Shown: positions 7,704-16,181, counted from the first letter of the stretch. The stretch is 64,000 nucleotides of DNA from Sphingomonas oryzagri (GCF_029906645.1 NZ_JARYGZ010000001.1:1483208-1547207), one strand, 5' to 3'. Translations and numbers: made by a program. The notes: generated from the sequence alone by a model not told the origin.

Positions 7704-8546
7704 TCAGCGCAGCACGGCGACCGAGGACGCATCGATGCGCTTGCGATACAGGCCCCGCGCCTCGAAATCCGAAACGAAGGCGTCGGTCTGGCCCATTGCC
7801 GTCTCGCCCGCGCCGAGCATGAGCACCGCATCGGCCTGCATGGCGCTCGCGATCCGGCTGAAAACGAGCGTGCGCACGTCGGGCGAGAAATAGAGCAGCA
7901 CGTTGCGGCACAGCACGACATCGAACAGCCCGACCGGCGGCGGCGTCAGCAGATTGTGCACGCGGAAGCGCACCGCCTGCCGCAGCAAGGGAGAAGCCTG
8001 CCAATATCCGCCATCCTGATCGAAACGGCGCAACATCTGCGCGACCGGCAGGCCGCGCTGGATCTCGAACTGCGAATAGCGCCCTTCCTTCGCCCGCTCG
8101 ATCGCGGTGGGCGAGAGATCGGTGCCGAGGATGTCGATCGTCCAGCCCCGCCAGCGATCGGGCCGCTCGGCGATCATCATCGCGATCGTATAGGCCTCCT
8201 GCCCCGTCGAGCAGCCGGCCGACCAGATGCGCAGGCGCCGCGTGCCGGCGCGCGCGGCGCGCATCCGCTCCAGCCCCTGTTCGTCGAGCAGGCGAAAAGC
8301 GTTCAGGTCGCGGTAGAAGAAGGTCTCGTGGTTGAGCAACGCCTCGATCGCCTCGTCCGCGAGTGCCGCGTTGCGTCCGGAGACGATGCGGTGGACGAGA
8401 TCATCCAGCGTCGGGATGTCATGCTTCGCGATCAGCGGACGCAGCGCGGTATCGATCCGCCAACGGCGGCCGATCGCGAGCTGCTGCCCCGTCCTCGCCT
8501 CCAGCAGACCGGCGAGGATACGGACCGCACCGTCACTTATCTCCAT
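7704..8546 (-). CDS. cheR: Chemotaxis protein methyltransferase CheR
   Basis: CheR methylates glutamates of chemoreceptors with S-adenosylmethionine during adaptation. The 280-residue product has the N-terminal helical domain with NHETFFYRDLNAFRLL. The SAM-binding motif is LRIWSAGCSTGQEAYTIAM, and DVVLCRNVLLYFSPD follows near residue 215. No C-terminal TPR is present. Its start lies inside the end of cheB (10-nt overlap). It is the last gene of the che run. Confidence 0.95.
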   Translation of the reverse strand: MEISDGAVRILAGLLEARTGQQLAIGRRWRIDTALRPLIAKHDIPTLDDLVHRIVSGRNAALADEAIEALLNHETFFYRDLNAFRLLDEQGLERMRAARAGTRRLRIWSAGCSTGQEAYTIAMMIAERPDRWRGWTIDILGTDLSPTAIERAKEGRYSQFEIQRGLPVAQMLRRFDQDGGYWQASPLLRQAVRFRVHNLLTPPPVGLFDVVLCRNVLLYFSPDVRTLVFSRIASAMQADAVLMLGAGETAMGQTDAFVSDFEARGLYRKRIDASSVAVLR

Positions 8547-9655
8547 GCCGGCACCCGCCGCGGGGGCTGGCCGCGCATACGGTCGGCGATGCGGGCCGCG
8601 ATCGTCGAAGGCCGCGCGATGGTGGAGGCGAGACCGGCGGTGGCGACGCTGCCAGGCATACCCCAGACGACCGAGGTGGTGCGGTCCTGCGCGGCAATCT
8701 CGCCACCGGCTTCGACGATGTCGCGCGCGCCGATCGATCCGTCGCGCCCCATGCCGGTCAGCACCACCGCGAACGCGCGCTCGCCGAACAGCTGGGCGAC
8801 CGAGTGGAACATCGGATCGACCGAGGGCAGGCAGCCCGAAGGCGCCGGATCGCGGTTGAGGATGACGCGCGGCAACCCGCCTATCGAGCGCAGCCCGATG
8901 TGGGCGTCACCCGGCGCGACGAGGATCTGGCCGCGCAACAGGCTGACGCCATCCCGCGCGACAGTCGCCGGACGACCCGCGATCTCGGTCATCTGCGCGG
9001 CGAAATAGGGCATGAAGCTGGCCGGCAGGTGCTGCGTAATCAGGATCGGCATGTCACAGGCTGATGGCAGCGAGTCGAACAGCTCGGCCAAAGCGTGGAG
9101 GCCGCCGGTGGAAGAACCGATGGCGAGGCAATCGACCGGACCCGCGACCAGCGGCCGGGTGACGTCGGGCGTTACCGGCACAGCCTTGGCGGCGGCGCGC
9201 ACTTCCTCGCGCTCGGCCGGCCGACTCTCGCCGACGCGGCGCAATTTCTCGACAAGAGCGGCCGCGAAACGGTCACGATAGGTGCCGGCGCTCGGCTTTT
9301 CGAGCGTGTCCGCGGCGCCGAGCGTCAGCGCCCGGACGCAGGCCTCGGCGCCTTCGCTGGCCGAGGTAGAGACGATCAGCACGCGAGCCCCCCGCCCGCG
9401 CGCGATGATCTCGGGAAGTGCCGTGAAGCCGTCCATGCCCGGCATGGCGAGATCGAGCAGCACGATATCGACGATGCAGCTGCGCAGTTTGTCGAGCGCC
9501 TGATCGGCGCTGCTCGCCGTCGCGACGATTTCGAATTCGGGATACTCGCCCAGAATCGTCTGGAACACCGATCGCGCGACGATCGAGTCGTCGACGATCA
9601 TCAGCCTGATCGGCCTGGGCTCCGTCTTGCGCCCGTAGAGGGACTGGGCTGGCAT
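8537..9655 (-). CDS. cheB: Chemotaxis response regulator glutamate methylesterase CheB
   Basis: CheB demethylates (and can deamidate) receptors once phosphorylated by CheA. The 372-residue product has an N-terminal receiver domain (LMIVDDSIVARSVF; phosphoacceptor in VLLDLAMPGMDGF; Lys in TLEKPSAG). A linker then leads to the methylesterase domain, with catalytic Ser in AIGSSTGG, His in ITQHLPASF and Asp in LTGMGRDGSIGA. It overlaps cheR downstream and follows cheY by 16 nt. Confidence 0.96.
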   Translation of the reverse strand: MPAQSLYGRKTEPRPIRLMIVDDSIVARSVFQTILGEYPEFEIVATASSADQALDKLRSCIVDIVLLDLAMPGMDGFTALPEIIARGRGARVLIVSTSASEGAEACVRALTLGAADTLEKPSAGTYRDRFAAALVEKLRRVGESRPAEREEVRAAAKAVPVTPDVTRPLVAGPVDCLAIGSSTGGLHALAELFDSLPSACDMPILITQHLPASFMPYFAAQMTEIAGRPATVARDGVSLLRGQILVAPGDAHIGLRSIGGLPRVILNRDPAPSGCLPSVDPMFHSVAQLFGERAFAVVLTGMGRDGSIGARDIVEAGGEIAAQDRTTSVVWGMPGSVATAGLASTIARPSTIAARIADRMRGQPPRRVPAWR

Positions 9656-9671
9656 CTCCGCGTGTGCAAGG

Positions 9672-10037
9672 TCAGGCGACGCCGACCAGCTGGAACTTGC
9701 TTTCGAGCGTCTCGCGGTCGAACGGCTTCATGACATATTCGTCGGCGCCGGCGTCGATCGCGGCGCGGATGTGGGCGATGCCGTTTTCGGTGGTGCAGAA
9801 GATCACCTTGGGACGCGTCTCAAACTCTTCCTGGCCGAGCGCGCGGAGGAATTCGATGCCGCTCATCACCGGCATGTTCCAGTCGAGCAGCACCACATCG
9901 GGCGCCGACGCACGGCAGCTGTCGAGCGCTTCCTGGCCGTCGCCGGCCTCACTCACGGTGAATTCCAGCGTCTCCAGGATATGGCGGGCGACCTTACGGA
10001 TCACCTTGGAATCGTCGACAACCAGACAGGTCTTCAT
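9672..10037 (-). CDS. cheY: CheY-like single-domain response regulator
   Basis: This 121-residue receiver has the acidic pair in CLVVDDSKVIRKVARHILE, phosphoacceptor Asp in VVLLDWNMPVMSGIEFL, Thr in IFCTTENG and Lys in YVMKPFDRETL. The ATG at 10037 was chosen over an upstream in-frame TTG because GAGGG sits about 8 nt before it. A CheA substrate role is supported by its place between cheW and cheB. Whether it binds a flagellar switch or another output cannot be told from this window. Confidence 0.94.
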   Translation of the reverse strand: MKTCLVVDDSKVIRKVARHILETLEFTVSEAGDGQEALDSCRASAPDVVLLDWNMPVMSGIEFLRALGQEEFETRPKVIFCTTENGIAHIRAAIDAGADEYVMKPFDRETLESKFQLVGVA

Positions 10038-10114
10038 CACCAAACCCTCGATGCAAGCACTTGTACGTAAAAGGATTAGCCGACGGTCGGTAAGGACCGG
10101 GTTAACGCTGCCGC

Positions 10115-10549
10115 TCAGGCTGCCGCAGAAAGCGGGCCGGAAACGATGCGGGCGGGATCAAGCAGCAGCAACGCGCGATCCTGATGCTCGACGAGGCCGA
10201 GCGCGGCGTGCGCCCAGCCCAGCGACAGCCCGGCATGGAGCGGCTGGGGATCGCCGGTGATCGCCGCGACATCCACCACCTCGTCCACGAGAAGCCCGTA
10301 TAGATGGTTGTCGATCGTCACCACGATCGCCTGGATCACACCGTCACGGGGCGATTGGCCAAGCTCCAGCGCGGCATAGGTATCGATGATCGTCAGCACC
10401 CGACTGCGCAGCGCGGCGAGGCCGGCGATGTGGCGGGCGGCGAGCGGCACCGGCGTGATCGCATCGATCTCCACGACCGATTCGACGGCGTCTGCCGAGA
10501 TCGCGACCTCCTGGCCGGCGACGCGGGCGATGAGCTTCAGGTCTTCCAT
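10115..10549 (-). CDS. cheW: CheW-like coupling protein
   Basis: This 144-residue CheW-domain protein links receptors to CheA. It has the SH3-like fold pattern: LIARVAGQEVAISADAVESV, then PLAARHIAGLAALRSRVLTI and LYGLLVDEVVDVA. It starts 1 nt after the cheA stop, so the two are almost certainly co-translated. The C-terminal LGLVEHQDRALLLLDPARI fits the last CheW strands. Confidence 0.93.
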   Translation of the reverse strand: MEDLKLIARVAGQEVAISADAVESVVEIDAITPVPLAARHIAGLAALRSRVLTIIDTYAALELGQSPRDGVIQAIVVTIDNHLYGLLVDEVVDVAAITGDPQPLHAGLSLGWAHAALGLVEHQDRALLLLDPARIVSGPLSAAA

Positions 10550-10550
10550 C

Positions 10551-12890
10551 TCAGCGCCTCCCCTGCGCGGCCGCCAGAGCGGCCATCAGGCCGCTGCGAT
10601 CGTAGCGATAGATGCTGCCGGCGGAGGCCGCCGTCTCGTCGGCGGTGGCACGAAGGCGGATCACCGATGCGGCGGGCAGCGGCGCCGACGGCGCATGATC
10701 GACAGAAAGGATCGCGACCGCAGCCGCTTCGCCCCCCTCACCGCTCCAGCCTACACGGTAGCCGGCCTGCTCCACGATCGGGCGCAGGATGTCGCGCATC
10801 CACGGATCAGTGCCGTCGAGTACGCAGAGCGGGCGCTCGGGCGGCAGGGCAGCGGCACCGGCCTGGCCGAACAGCCAGAAGCTGTCGACCAGCTCCACCT
10901 GGACATCGCCGACCAGCATGACGCCCGCGATCGGCCCGGCCTCGGCGGCGGGCAGGAAATCGGGGGCGAGCGCGTGGATGTCGATCACTTCGCCGATCGC
11001 GTAGGCGATCTCGCTGGTGCCATCACCGAGCAGCAGGACGCGGACACGCCCGTCCTTGTCGGGCATGGCGCGGTCGCAACCGAAGAGCGGCAGGATGCGG
11101 CCATCGTGGCTGAGCCGCAGGCGACCGCCGACGCGCGCCACGGCGCTCTCGGCGACATCCTCGATACGCTCGACCAGGCTGAGGCGGATGGCGCGGACGG
11201 CGCCATCGCAGGCGCGGAAAAGAAGGGTCGGCACGGTTTCGACCCGCGCTTCCTCGGCCTCGACCTTCGCCGGGATCGCCGCATCGGGCGCGCGGACACC
11301 GGCGACCTGGGCAACGCCGGCCGGATTGATCAGCAGCATCGGGCGGCCGTTGTCGGGCAGAGTGGTGCCGGCATAGACGCCGGTCGCCATGATCGCCGGA
11401 GCGGCGGGCTTCACCACTAGTTCCTCGTGATCCTGCACGCTATCGACGGACAGCGCGTAGCGCTCGCCGGAGGATGCGCGGACCACAACGAGGATCGAAC
11501 GACCGGGCGGGGCATAGCCCTGCACGCCGAGCAGCTTGGCCAGATCGACCACCGGCACGCGCTCGCCACGGATGCGGGCGACCGGCGCGGAGCCGACCGT
11601 CTCGACCTCGACCGAGCCGCCATAGGATCGCACGATCTCGTCCACCGCGCCGCGCGGGATGGCGAACAGCTCCGAACCGACCGCGAAGGTCAGCGCCGGG
11701 ATGATGGTGAGCGTCATCGGCACGCGCAGCGTCAGGCGGGTGCCGCGCCCCAGATTGGTGTCGATCTCGACGGTGCCACCGATCCGTTCAACATTGGCAC
11801 GCACCACGTCCATGCCGACGCCGCGCCCGGAAATGGCCGTGACCGCCTGCGCGGTGGAAAGGCCGGCGGCGAAGATCAGCTCCAGCCGCTCCTGCCGATC
11901 CATCCGCTGCGCGCGCTCGCGGGTCACGATGCCGGCAGCGATCGCCTTGGCGAGCAGTTTCTCATCGTCGATGCCGCGCCCGTCGTCGGCGATCTCGATC
12001 AGGATCTGGTTGCCCGACTGGCGCGCATCGACGCGCAGCGTGCCGACCATCGGCTTGCCGGTGGACGCACGCTCGGCCGGCGCCTCGATACCATGGTCGA
12101 TCGAGTTGCGGACGATGTGGGTCAGCGGATCGCGGATCATCTCGATCATCTCGCGATCGAGCTCGACGTCGCCGCCATCGACGATCAGGTGGATCTGCTT
12201 GTGCAGTTCGGCCGACAGGTCGCGCACCATGCGGGGCAGCGCGGAGAACAGGCCGTCGATCCGCTGCATACGGGTGCGGGTGATCGATTCGCGCATCTCC
12301 GCGACGCAGGCGGAGAGGCGCTCGAACGCGGTATCGACGATCGCGTCGCCTCCGCGTTCGCGCAGGCGGCGGGACAGTTCGTTGCGGGCCAGCACCATGT
12401 CCGACACGCCGGCCATCATGCGATCGAGCAGTTCGACCGGCAGGCGGATGGATCGCGCCGGGGCACGCGGGGTCGACTGGGCCTGGGCGACCACGGCCGG
12501 GGCCGGCTCAGGCGCTTCGACCTCATTGTCCTCCAGCGCGAGGATCAGCGCTTCGTCACCGCCTTCGGGATAGGTTTCGCCAGCCGCCAGGGCCTCGACG
12601 AACTCGCCGATGCGATCGATGATCGCGAGCACCGCATTGACCAGCTTGCGATCGGCAGAGCGATCGCCCGAGCGAACCTCCGCCAGCGCGCTTTCCGCCG
12701 AGTGGCTCAGGCGCTCCAGACGCGGGAGATCGAGGAAGCCGCAGCTGCCCTTCACGGTATGGACGAAGCGGAAGATCGAATCGAGTCGGGCACGATCGGA
12801 CGGGTCCGCTTCCCACGCGACGATCTCGCCGGCCAGCGGCTCCAGCGTCTCGCGCGTCTCCGCGATGAATTCGCCCAGCAATTCTTCCAT
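10551..12890 (-). CDS. cheA: Chemotaxis histidine kinase CheA (two CheW-like domains, degenerate receiver)
   Basis: CheA is the central kinase that phosphorylates CheY and CheB. The 779-residue domains in order are: Hpt (1-105) with phospho-His44 in HTVKGSCGFLDL; a roughly 40-residue Pro/Ala linker with no recognisable P2 domain; the dimerisation helix near LPVELLDRMMAGVSDM (150); and HATPase_c with the N box HIVRNSIDHGIE (258-269), DDGRGID and GRGVGMD. Then come CheW-like domain 1 (about 397-535) and CheW-like domain 2 (about 545-680). The C-terminal 90 residues (VLDGTDPWMRDILRPIVEQA) look like a shortened receiver without a clear phospho-acceptor loop. Confidence 0.94.
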   Translation of the reverse strand: MEELLGEFIAETRETLEPLAGEIVAWEADPSDRARLDSIFRFVHTVKGSCGFLDLPRLERLSHSAESALAEVRSGDRSADRKLVNAVLAIIDRIGEFVEALAAGETYPEGGDEALILALEDNEVEAPEPAPAVVAQAQSTPRAPARSIRLPVELLDRMMAGVSDMVLARNELSRRLRERGGDAIVDTAFERLSACVAEMRESITRTRMQRIDGLFSALPRMVRDLSAELHKQIHLIVDGGDVELDREMIEMIRDPLTHIVRNSIDHGIEAPAERASTGKPMVGTLRVDARQSGNQILIEIADDGRGIDDEKLLAKAIAAGIVTRERAQRMDRQERLELIFAAGLSTAQAVTAISGRGVGMDVVRANVERIGGTVEIDTNLGRGTRLTLRVPMTLTIIPALTFAVGSELFAIPRGAVDEIVRSYGGSVEVETVGSAPVARIRGERVPVVDLAKLLGVQGYAPPGRSILVVVRASSGERYALSVDSVQDHEELVVKPAAPAIMATGVYAGTTLPDNGRPMLLINPAGVAQVAGVRAPDAAIPAKVEAEEARVETVPTLLFRACDGAVRAIRLSLVERIEDVAESAVARVGGRLRLSHDGRILPLFGCDRAMPDKDGRVRVLLLGDGTSEIAYAIGEVIDIHALAPDFLPAAEAGPIAGVMLVGDVQVELVDSFWLFGQAGAAALPPERPLCVLDGTDPWMRDILRPIVEQAGYRVGWSGEGGEAAAVAILSVDHAPSAPLPAASVIRLRATADETAASAGSIYRYDRSGLMAALAAAQGRR

Positions 12891-12963
12891 CGGCCCCGCT
12901 CACACAGATACGGGACCGCTATCGTCCGGCGATGGTAAAGAACGCGTTAGCTGCGGGCGTTTA

Positions 12964-13614
12964 TCAGGCGCCCGAAGGCAGAGAACAGCCGAGCATCAGC
13001 ACGCCGTCCTCCGGCTCGGCGATCATCACCTGGCCGCCGCGCTCGTTGGCGAGGTGCCAGACCAGCCATGCGGCGGACGCGCGCGGCGTCAGCGCATCCT
13101 GCGCGGTGCCGCCGGTCAGCGCGGTGCGCAATTCCGGATCGAGCACGATGCGCGGCCCTTCGGCGCGGATCACGATTTCGGTCGCCGAGCCGGTATTCTC
13201 GACGCCGATATCGAGCCGACCGCCGCGCACCAGCGCATCGCCCGCAATCAGCGCGAGGTTGAGCAGGATCTTGATCGGTCCCTTGCCGAGCGAGGCGTCG
13301 CCAACCATCCAGCCCACCGAAATCCGGCGATCGCCGCCGAACAGCCCCTCGATGGCGGCGCGCACCTCGCGCGTGTCGACCGAATCGCCGAAGCCGCCGG
13401 CCGCGCCGAAGGCCAGCCGGAAGAACTTGAGCTTGTTCGCCGATGCGCGCGCGCTTTCCGCCAGCAGATCGAGGCAGCGCGCCCGCATTTCCGGATCATG
13501 CTCGTCGGCGAGCAACTCGATGCCGTTGTTCAGCGCACCGACCGGACTCAGCAGATCGTGGCACAGACGGGAGCAGAGCAGGCTCGCAAATTCGATGCCG
13601 TCGCCTGCCGCCAT
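12964..13614 (-). CDS. chpT: ChpT-like histidine phosphotransferase
   Basis: ChpT passes phosphate from the hybrid kinase CckA to CtrA and CpdR in the alphaproteobacterial cell-cycle phosphorelay. The 216-residue product has the His in LCSRLCHDLLSPVGALNNGI of the DHp-like helices. A degenerate ATPase-like domain follows that has no N box. The start at 13614 follows GGGAGGA. It is on the same strand as cheA, 73 nt upstream of it. A link between cell-cycle control and chemotaxis expression is therefore possible but not shown. Confidence 0.9.
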   Translation of the reverse strand: MAAGDGIEFASLLCSRLCHDLLSPVGALNNGIELLADEHDPEMRARCLDLLAESARASANKLKFFRLAFGAAGGFGDSVDTREVRAAIEGLFGGDRRISVGWMVGDASLGKGPIKILLNLALIAGDALVRGGRLDIGVENTGSATEIVIRAEGPRIVLDPELRTALTGGTAQDALTPRASAAWLVWHLANERGGQVMIAEPEDGVLMLGCSLPSGA

Positions 13615-13666
13615 GTCGTCCTCCCGAAACCTTCTCGAAACGCGGCCCTTGTGGCGATTGCGCCCC

Positions 13667-14173
13667 TCAAGTGCAACCGTCGTCCGCGCCATCCACCACG
13701 AGTTCGACCGGATCGAACGCTCCGTGCATCGCACCGCCGGACTGTTCGCGCCACATCCGCGCCTCTCCCGCCGCGACGATCAGCCACAGCCGGCCGGGCT
13801 GGAACGCCATGGCGGCATCGCGCGCGGAAGGGGTCGCAGAGCCGTTGGGATGCGAATGATAATGGCCGAGAATGCACGGGCCGCCGGTGCGTTCGGCCCG
13901 GACCGCGGAGAAGAGCGCGGCGGGATCGATCTCGAAGGTGGTGGAGGGATCGGGGGCGACGTTGGCGGTTTCGGCCGTTCCCGTGATCCGTTCGTCCTGA
14001 GCGAAGTCGAAGGACGGGCTGCAAGCGGCCCGTTCGTGGCCCGCACTTCGACTTCGCTCAGTGCGAACGGATTTGTTGGATGCGAACAGCAGCCCGCACA
14101 CCTCCCGCCCCGGCTCCTTCGCCGCATGTGCGAGGATGCGTTGCAACACGCCTCTTGAAATCCGGATCGTCAT
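13667..14173 (-). CDS. JAMM/MPN (Mov34-PAD1) metalloprotease-like protein with repeat insertion
   Basis: This 168-residue JAB-domain protein has the zinc motif GHYHSHPNGSATPSARDAAM (H-x-H-P-x6-S-x2-D) and an upstream Glu in REVCGLLF. Bacterial members cleave isopeptide-like or C-terminal tails, for example of sulfur-carrier proteins. Between GLLFASNKS and AETANVAPDP about 29 residues (with PSFDFAQDER) are encoded by a palindromic intergenic repeat inserted in frame. It is divergent from rluD with only 18 nt between the start codons. The catalytic residues lie outside the insert, so activity may be retained. Confidence 0.88.
   Translation of the reverse strand: MTIRISRGVLQRILAHAAKEPGREVCGLLFASNKSVRTERSRSAGHERAACSPSFDFAQDERITGTAETANVAPDPSTTFEIDPAALFSAVRAERTGGPCILGHYHSHPNGSATPSARDAAMAFQPGRLWLIVAAGEARMWREQSGGAMHGAFDPVELVVDGADDGCT
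13988..14070. repeat. Palindromic repeat copy inside a coding sequence
   Basis: CCGTTCGTCCTGAGCGAAGT begins the unit and CTTCGCTCAGTGCGAACGG ends it, giving an inverted repeat with an internal variable loop. The same element occurs in non-coding DNA at 23253-23336 with most positions identical. Here it is 83 nt and keeps the JAMM gene frame open. Confidence 0.9.
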
Positions 14174-14191
14174 CCCCACATCCGCTAGCGG

Positions 14192-15145
14192 ATGATATCG
14201 GGGGTTTCCAACATCGATGTGCTGATCCCGGCCGACGCGGACGGCTGGCGGCTCGATCGCGCGCTCGCGGCGGCAGTGCCGACGCTGTCGCGTGAGCGGC
14301 TGAAGGCGCTGATCTCGTCCGGCGCGGTCAGCAATGATGGCCTGCTGGTCCGCGATCCGGCGGCGAAGGCGAAGGCCGGCGCGATCTTCACGGTCGCGGT
14401 GCCGGAACCCGCTCCCGCCCACAACGAGGCGCAGGATATCCCGCTCGTCATCGCGTACGAGGACGAGCACCTGATCGTCGTCGACAAGCCCGCCGGCCTG
14501 GTGGTCCACCCGGCCTGCGGCAACCTCGACGGCACGCTGGTCAACGCTTTGCTCCACCATTGCCACGGCGAACTGTCCGGCATCGGCGGCGTGGCGCGGC
14601 CGGGGATCGTCCATCGCATCGACAAGGATACGTCCGGCCTCATCGTCGCCGCCAAGCATGACCGCGCGCATGAGGGCCTCGCGAAACAATTTGCAAAGCA
14701 CTCGATAGACCGGCGTTACAAAGCGATCGTAGACAAGGTGCCGCTGCACAGTGCAGGCAAGGTGGACGCGCCGCTGGCGCGCTCTCCGCACGACCGCAAG
14801 AAAATGGCGATCGTTCAATCCTCACACGCCAAGCACGCTGTAACCCACTGGCGGCTTGAGTCGAAGTTGAAGGATGCGGCGCTGGTCGAATGTCGGCTGG
14901 AAACGGGGCGGACCCATCAGGTCCGTGTCCACATGGCCTCGATCGGCCACCCGCTGCTCGGCGATCCGGTCTACGGGCGCGCCGGGTCGCGGCACGGGAA
15001 ACTATTGAAGGAGTTGGGCTTTCAACGACAGGCGTTGCACGCGGCGGTGCTCGGGTTCACCCATCCGATAACAAGCCAGTCTATCAGTCTGATCAGCAAA
15101 ATTCCTGACGACATGCAGCGACTGTTCAGCGAACTCTCGCTATAA
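14192..15145 (+). CDS. rluD: 23S rRNA pseudouridine synthase RluD family
   Basis: RluD makes pseudouridines in helix 69 of 23S rRNA. The 317-residue product has an N-terminal S4 RNA-binding domain (WRLDRALAAAVPTLSRERLK). The catalytic domain has Asp in GIVHRIDKDTSGLIVAAK and the motif ETGRTHQVRVHMASIGHPLL. The ATG at 14192 overlaps a 14-bp palindrome; a GTG at 14219 is an alternative start. It runs head-to-tail into rpoH 58 nt later. Confidence 0.93.
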   Translation: MISGVSNIDVLIPADADGWRLDRALAAAVPTLSRERLKALISSGAVSNDGLLVRDPAAKAKAGAIFTVAVPEPAPAHNEAQDIPLVIAYEDEHLIVVDKPAGLVVHPACGNLDGTLVNALLHHCHGELSGIGGVARPGIVHRIDKDTSGLIVAAKHDRAHEGLAKQFAKHSIDRRYKAIVDKVPLHSAGKVDAPLARSPHDRKKMAIVQSSHAKHAVTHWRLESKLKDAALVECRLETGRTHQVRVHMASIGHPLLGDPVYGRAGSRHGKLLKELGFQRQALHAAVLGFTHPITSQSISLISKIPDDMQRLFSELSL

Positions 15146-15157
15146 AGGTTTCAAGTC

Positions 15158-15181
15158 GGAACCGATCTTCGAGTCGGTTCC
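15158..15181 (+). promoter_or_regulatory. Inverted repeat in the rpoH leader
   Basis: GGAACCGA (15158-15165) and TCGGTTCC (15174-15181) form a perfect 8-bp stem with an 8-nt loop, ending 22 nt before the rpoH ATG and just upstream of its GGGAGA site. It could be an operator, a leader hairpin or a weak rluD terminator. There is no U tract. Confidence 0.5.
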
Positions 15182-15203
15182 ACAAGGTTTGGGAGACACG
15201 AAC

Positions 15204-16112
15204 ATGGCAACCGCCGCAAAAGTCCCCGCGACCATCCCCGCCCTTGGTGGTGAGCAGAGCCTCAACCGCTACCTGTCGGAGATCCGCCGCTTTCCGATCC
15301 TCGCCCCCGAGGAGGAATATATGCTCGCCAAGCGCTATCAGGAGCATGGCGACACCGAGGCCGCGTCCAAGCTGGTCACCTCGCACCTGCGCCTCGTCGC
15401 GAAGATCGCGATGGGCTACCGGGGCTATGGCCTGCCCGCGTCCGAGCTGATCTCCGAAGGCAATATCGGCCTGATGCAGGGCGTGAAGAAGTTCGAGCCG
15501 GATCGCGGCTTCCGCCTCGCCACCTACGCGATGTGGTGGATCCGCGCCTCGATCCAGGAATATATCCTGCGGTCGTGGAGCCTCGTGAAGATGGGCACCA
15601 CGGCAGCGCAGAAAAAGCTGTTTTTCAACCTGCGCCGGATGAAGTCCAAGCTCGACGCCTTCGAGGAGGGCGATCTCAACCCCGAGCATCTCGCCAAGAT
15701 CGCCAAGGATCTCGGCGTGACCGAGGACGAGGTCAACTCGATGAACCGTCGCATGGCGATGGGCGGCGATTCGTCGCTCAACGCGCCGATGCGCGAGGAT
15801 GGCGAAGGCACCTGGCAGGATTGGCTGGTCGATACCGATCCGCTGCAGGACGAGCGTCTGGCCGAGGACGAGGAGAAGCATGTCCGCCACGATCTGCTGG
15901 TCGAGGCGATGGACGATCTCAACGATCGCGAGAAGCATATTCTCGCCGAGCGTCGCCTGTCCGACGAACCAAAGACGCTGGAGGAACTGAGCCAGGTCTA
16001 TGGCGTGTCGCGCGAGCGCGTCCGCCAGATCGAGGTCCGCGCGTTCGACAAGCTGCAGAAGGCGATGCTCCGGCTCGCCGGCGGCAAGGGCCTGCTGCCC
16101 GCGATGGCCTGA
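15204..16112 (+). CDS. rpoH: RNA polymerase sigma-32 factor RpoH
   Basis: RpoH is the heat-shock sigma factor that directs RNA polymerase to chaperone and protease promoters. The 302-residue product has region 2 (ASELISEGNIGLMQGVKKFE and ATYAMWWIRASIQEYILRSW). The RpoH box QKKLFFNLR is diagnostic. Region 4 has LEELSQVYGVSRERVRQIEV. The ATG at 15204 was chosen over a TTG 15 nt upstream because GGGAGA lies at the right distance. An intrinsic terminator follows at 16137. Confidence 0.97.
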   Translation: MATAAKVPATIPALGGEQSLNRYLSEIRRFPILAPEEEYMLAKRYQEHGDTEAASKLVTSHLRLVAKIAMGYRGYGLPASELISEGNIGLMQGVKKFEPDRGFRLATYAMWWIRASIQEYILRSWSLVKMGTTAAQKKLFFNLRRMKSKLDAFEEGDLNPEHLAKIAKDLGVTEDEVNSMNRRMAMGGDSSLNAPMREDGEGTWQDWLVDTDPLQDERLAEDEEKHVRHDLLVEAMDDLNDREKHILAERRLSDEPKTLEELSQVYGVSRERVRQIEVRAFDKLQKAMLRLAGGKGLLPAMA

Positions 16113-16136
16113 GGGTTATAAGTTCCCTGATGGAAG

Positions 16137-16167
16137 GGGCGTCCGGAGCGATCCGGGCGCCCTTTTC
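16137..16167 (+). terminator. Intrinsic terminator of rpoH
   Basis: GGGCGTCCGGA (16137-16147) and TCCGGGCGCCC (16152-16162) form an 11-bp stem with one wobble pair and a 4-nt loop. TTTTCTT follows directly. This is a classical rho-independent terminator. Confidence 0.93.
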
Positions 16168-16181
16168 TTATGGGGAGGCGA

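Noticed and set aside
13988-14070. Frameshift or pseudogene in the JAMM gene
   Set aside because: The repeat keeps the frame open and both flanks align with the domain, so the gene seems intact.
13667-14818. Upstream extension of the JAMM protein to 383 residues
   Set aside because: The extra part is antisense to rluD; the family N-terminus begins at 14173.
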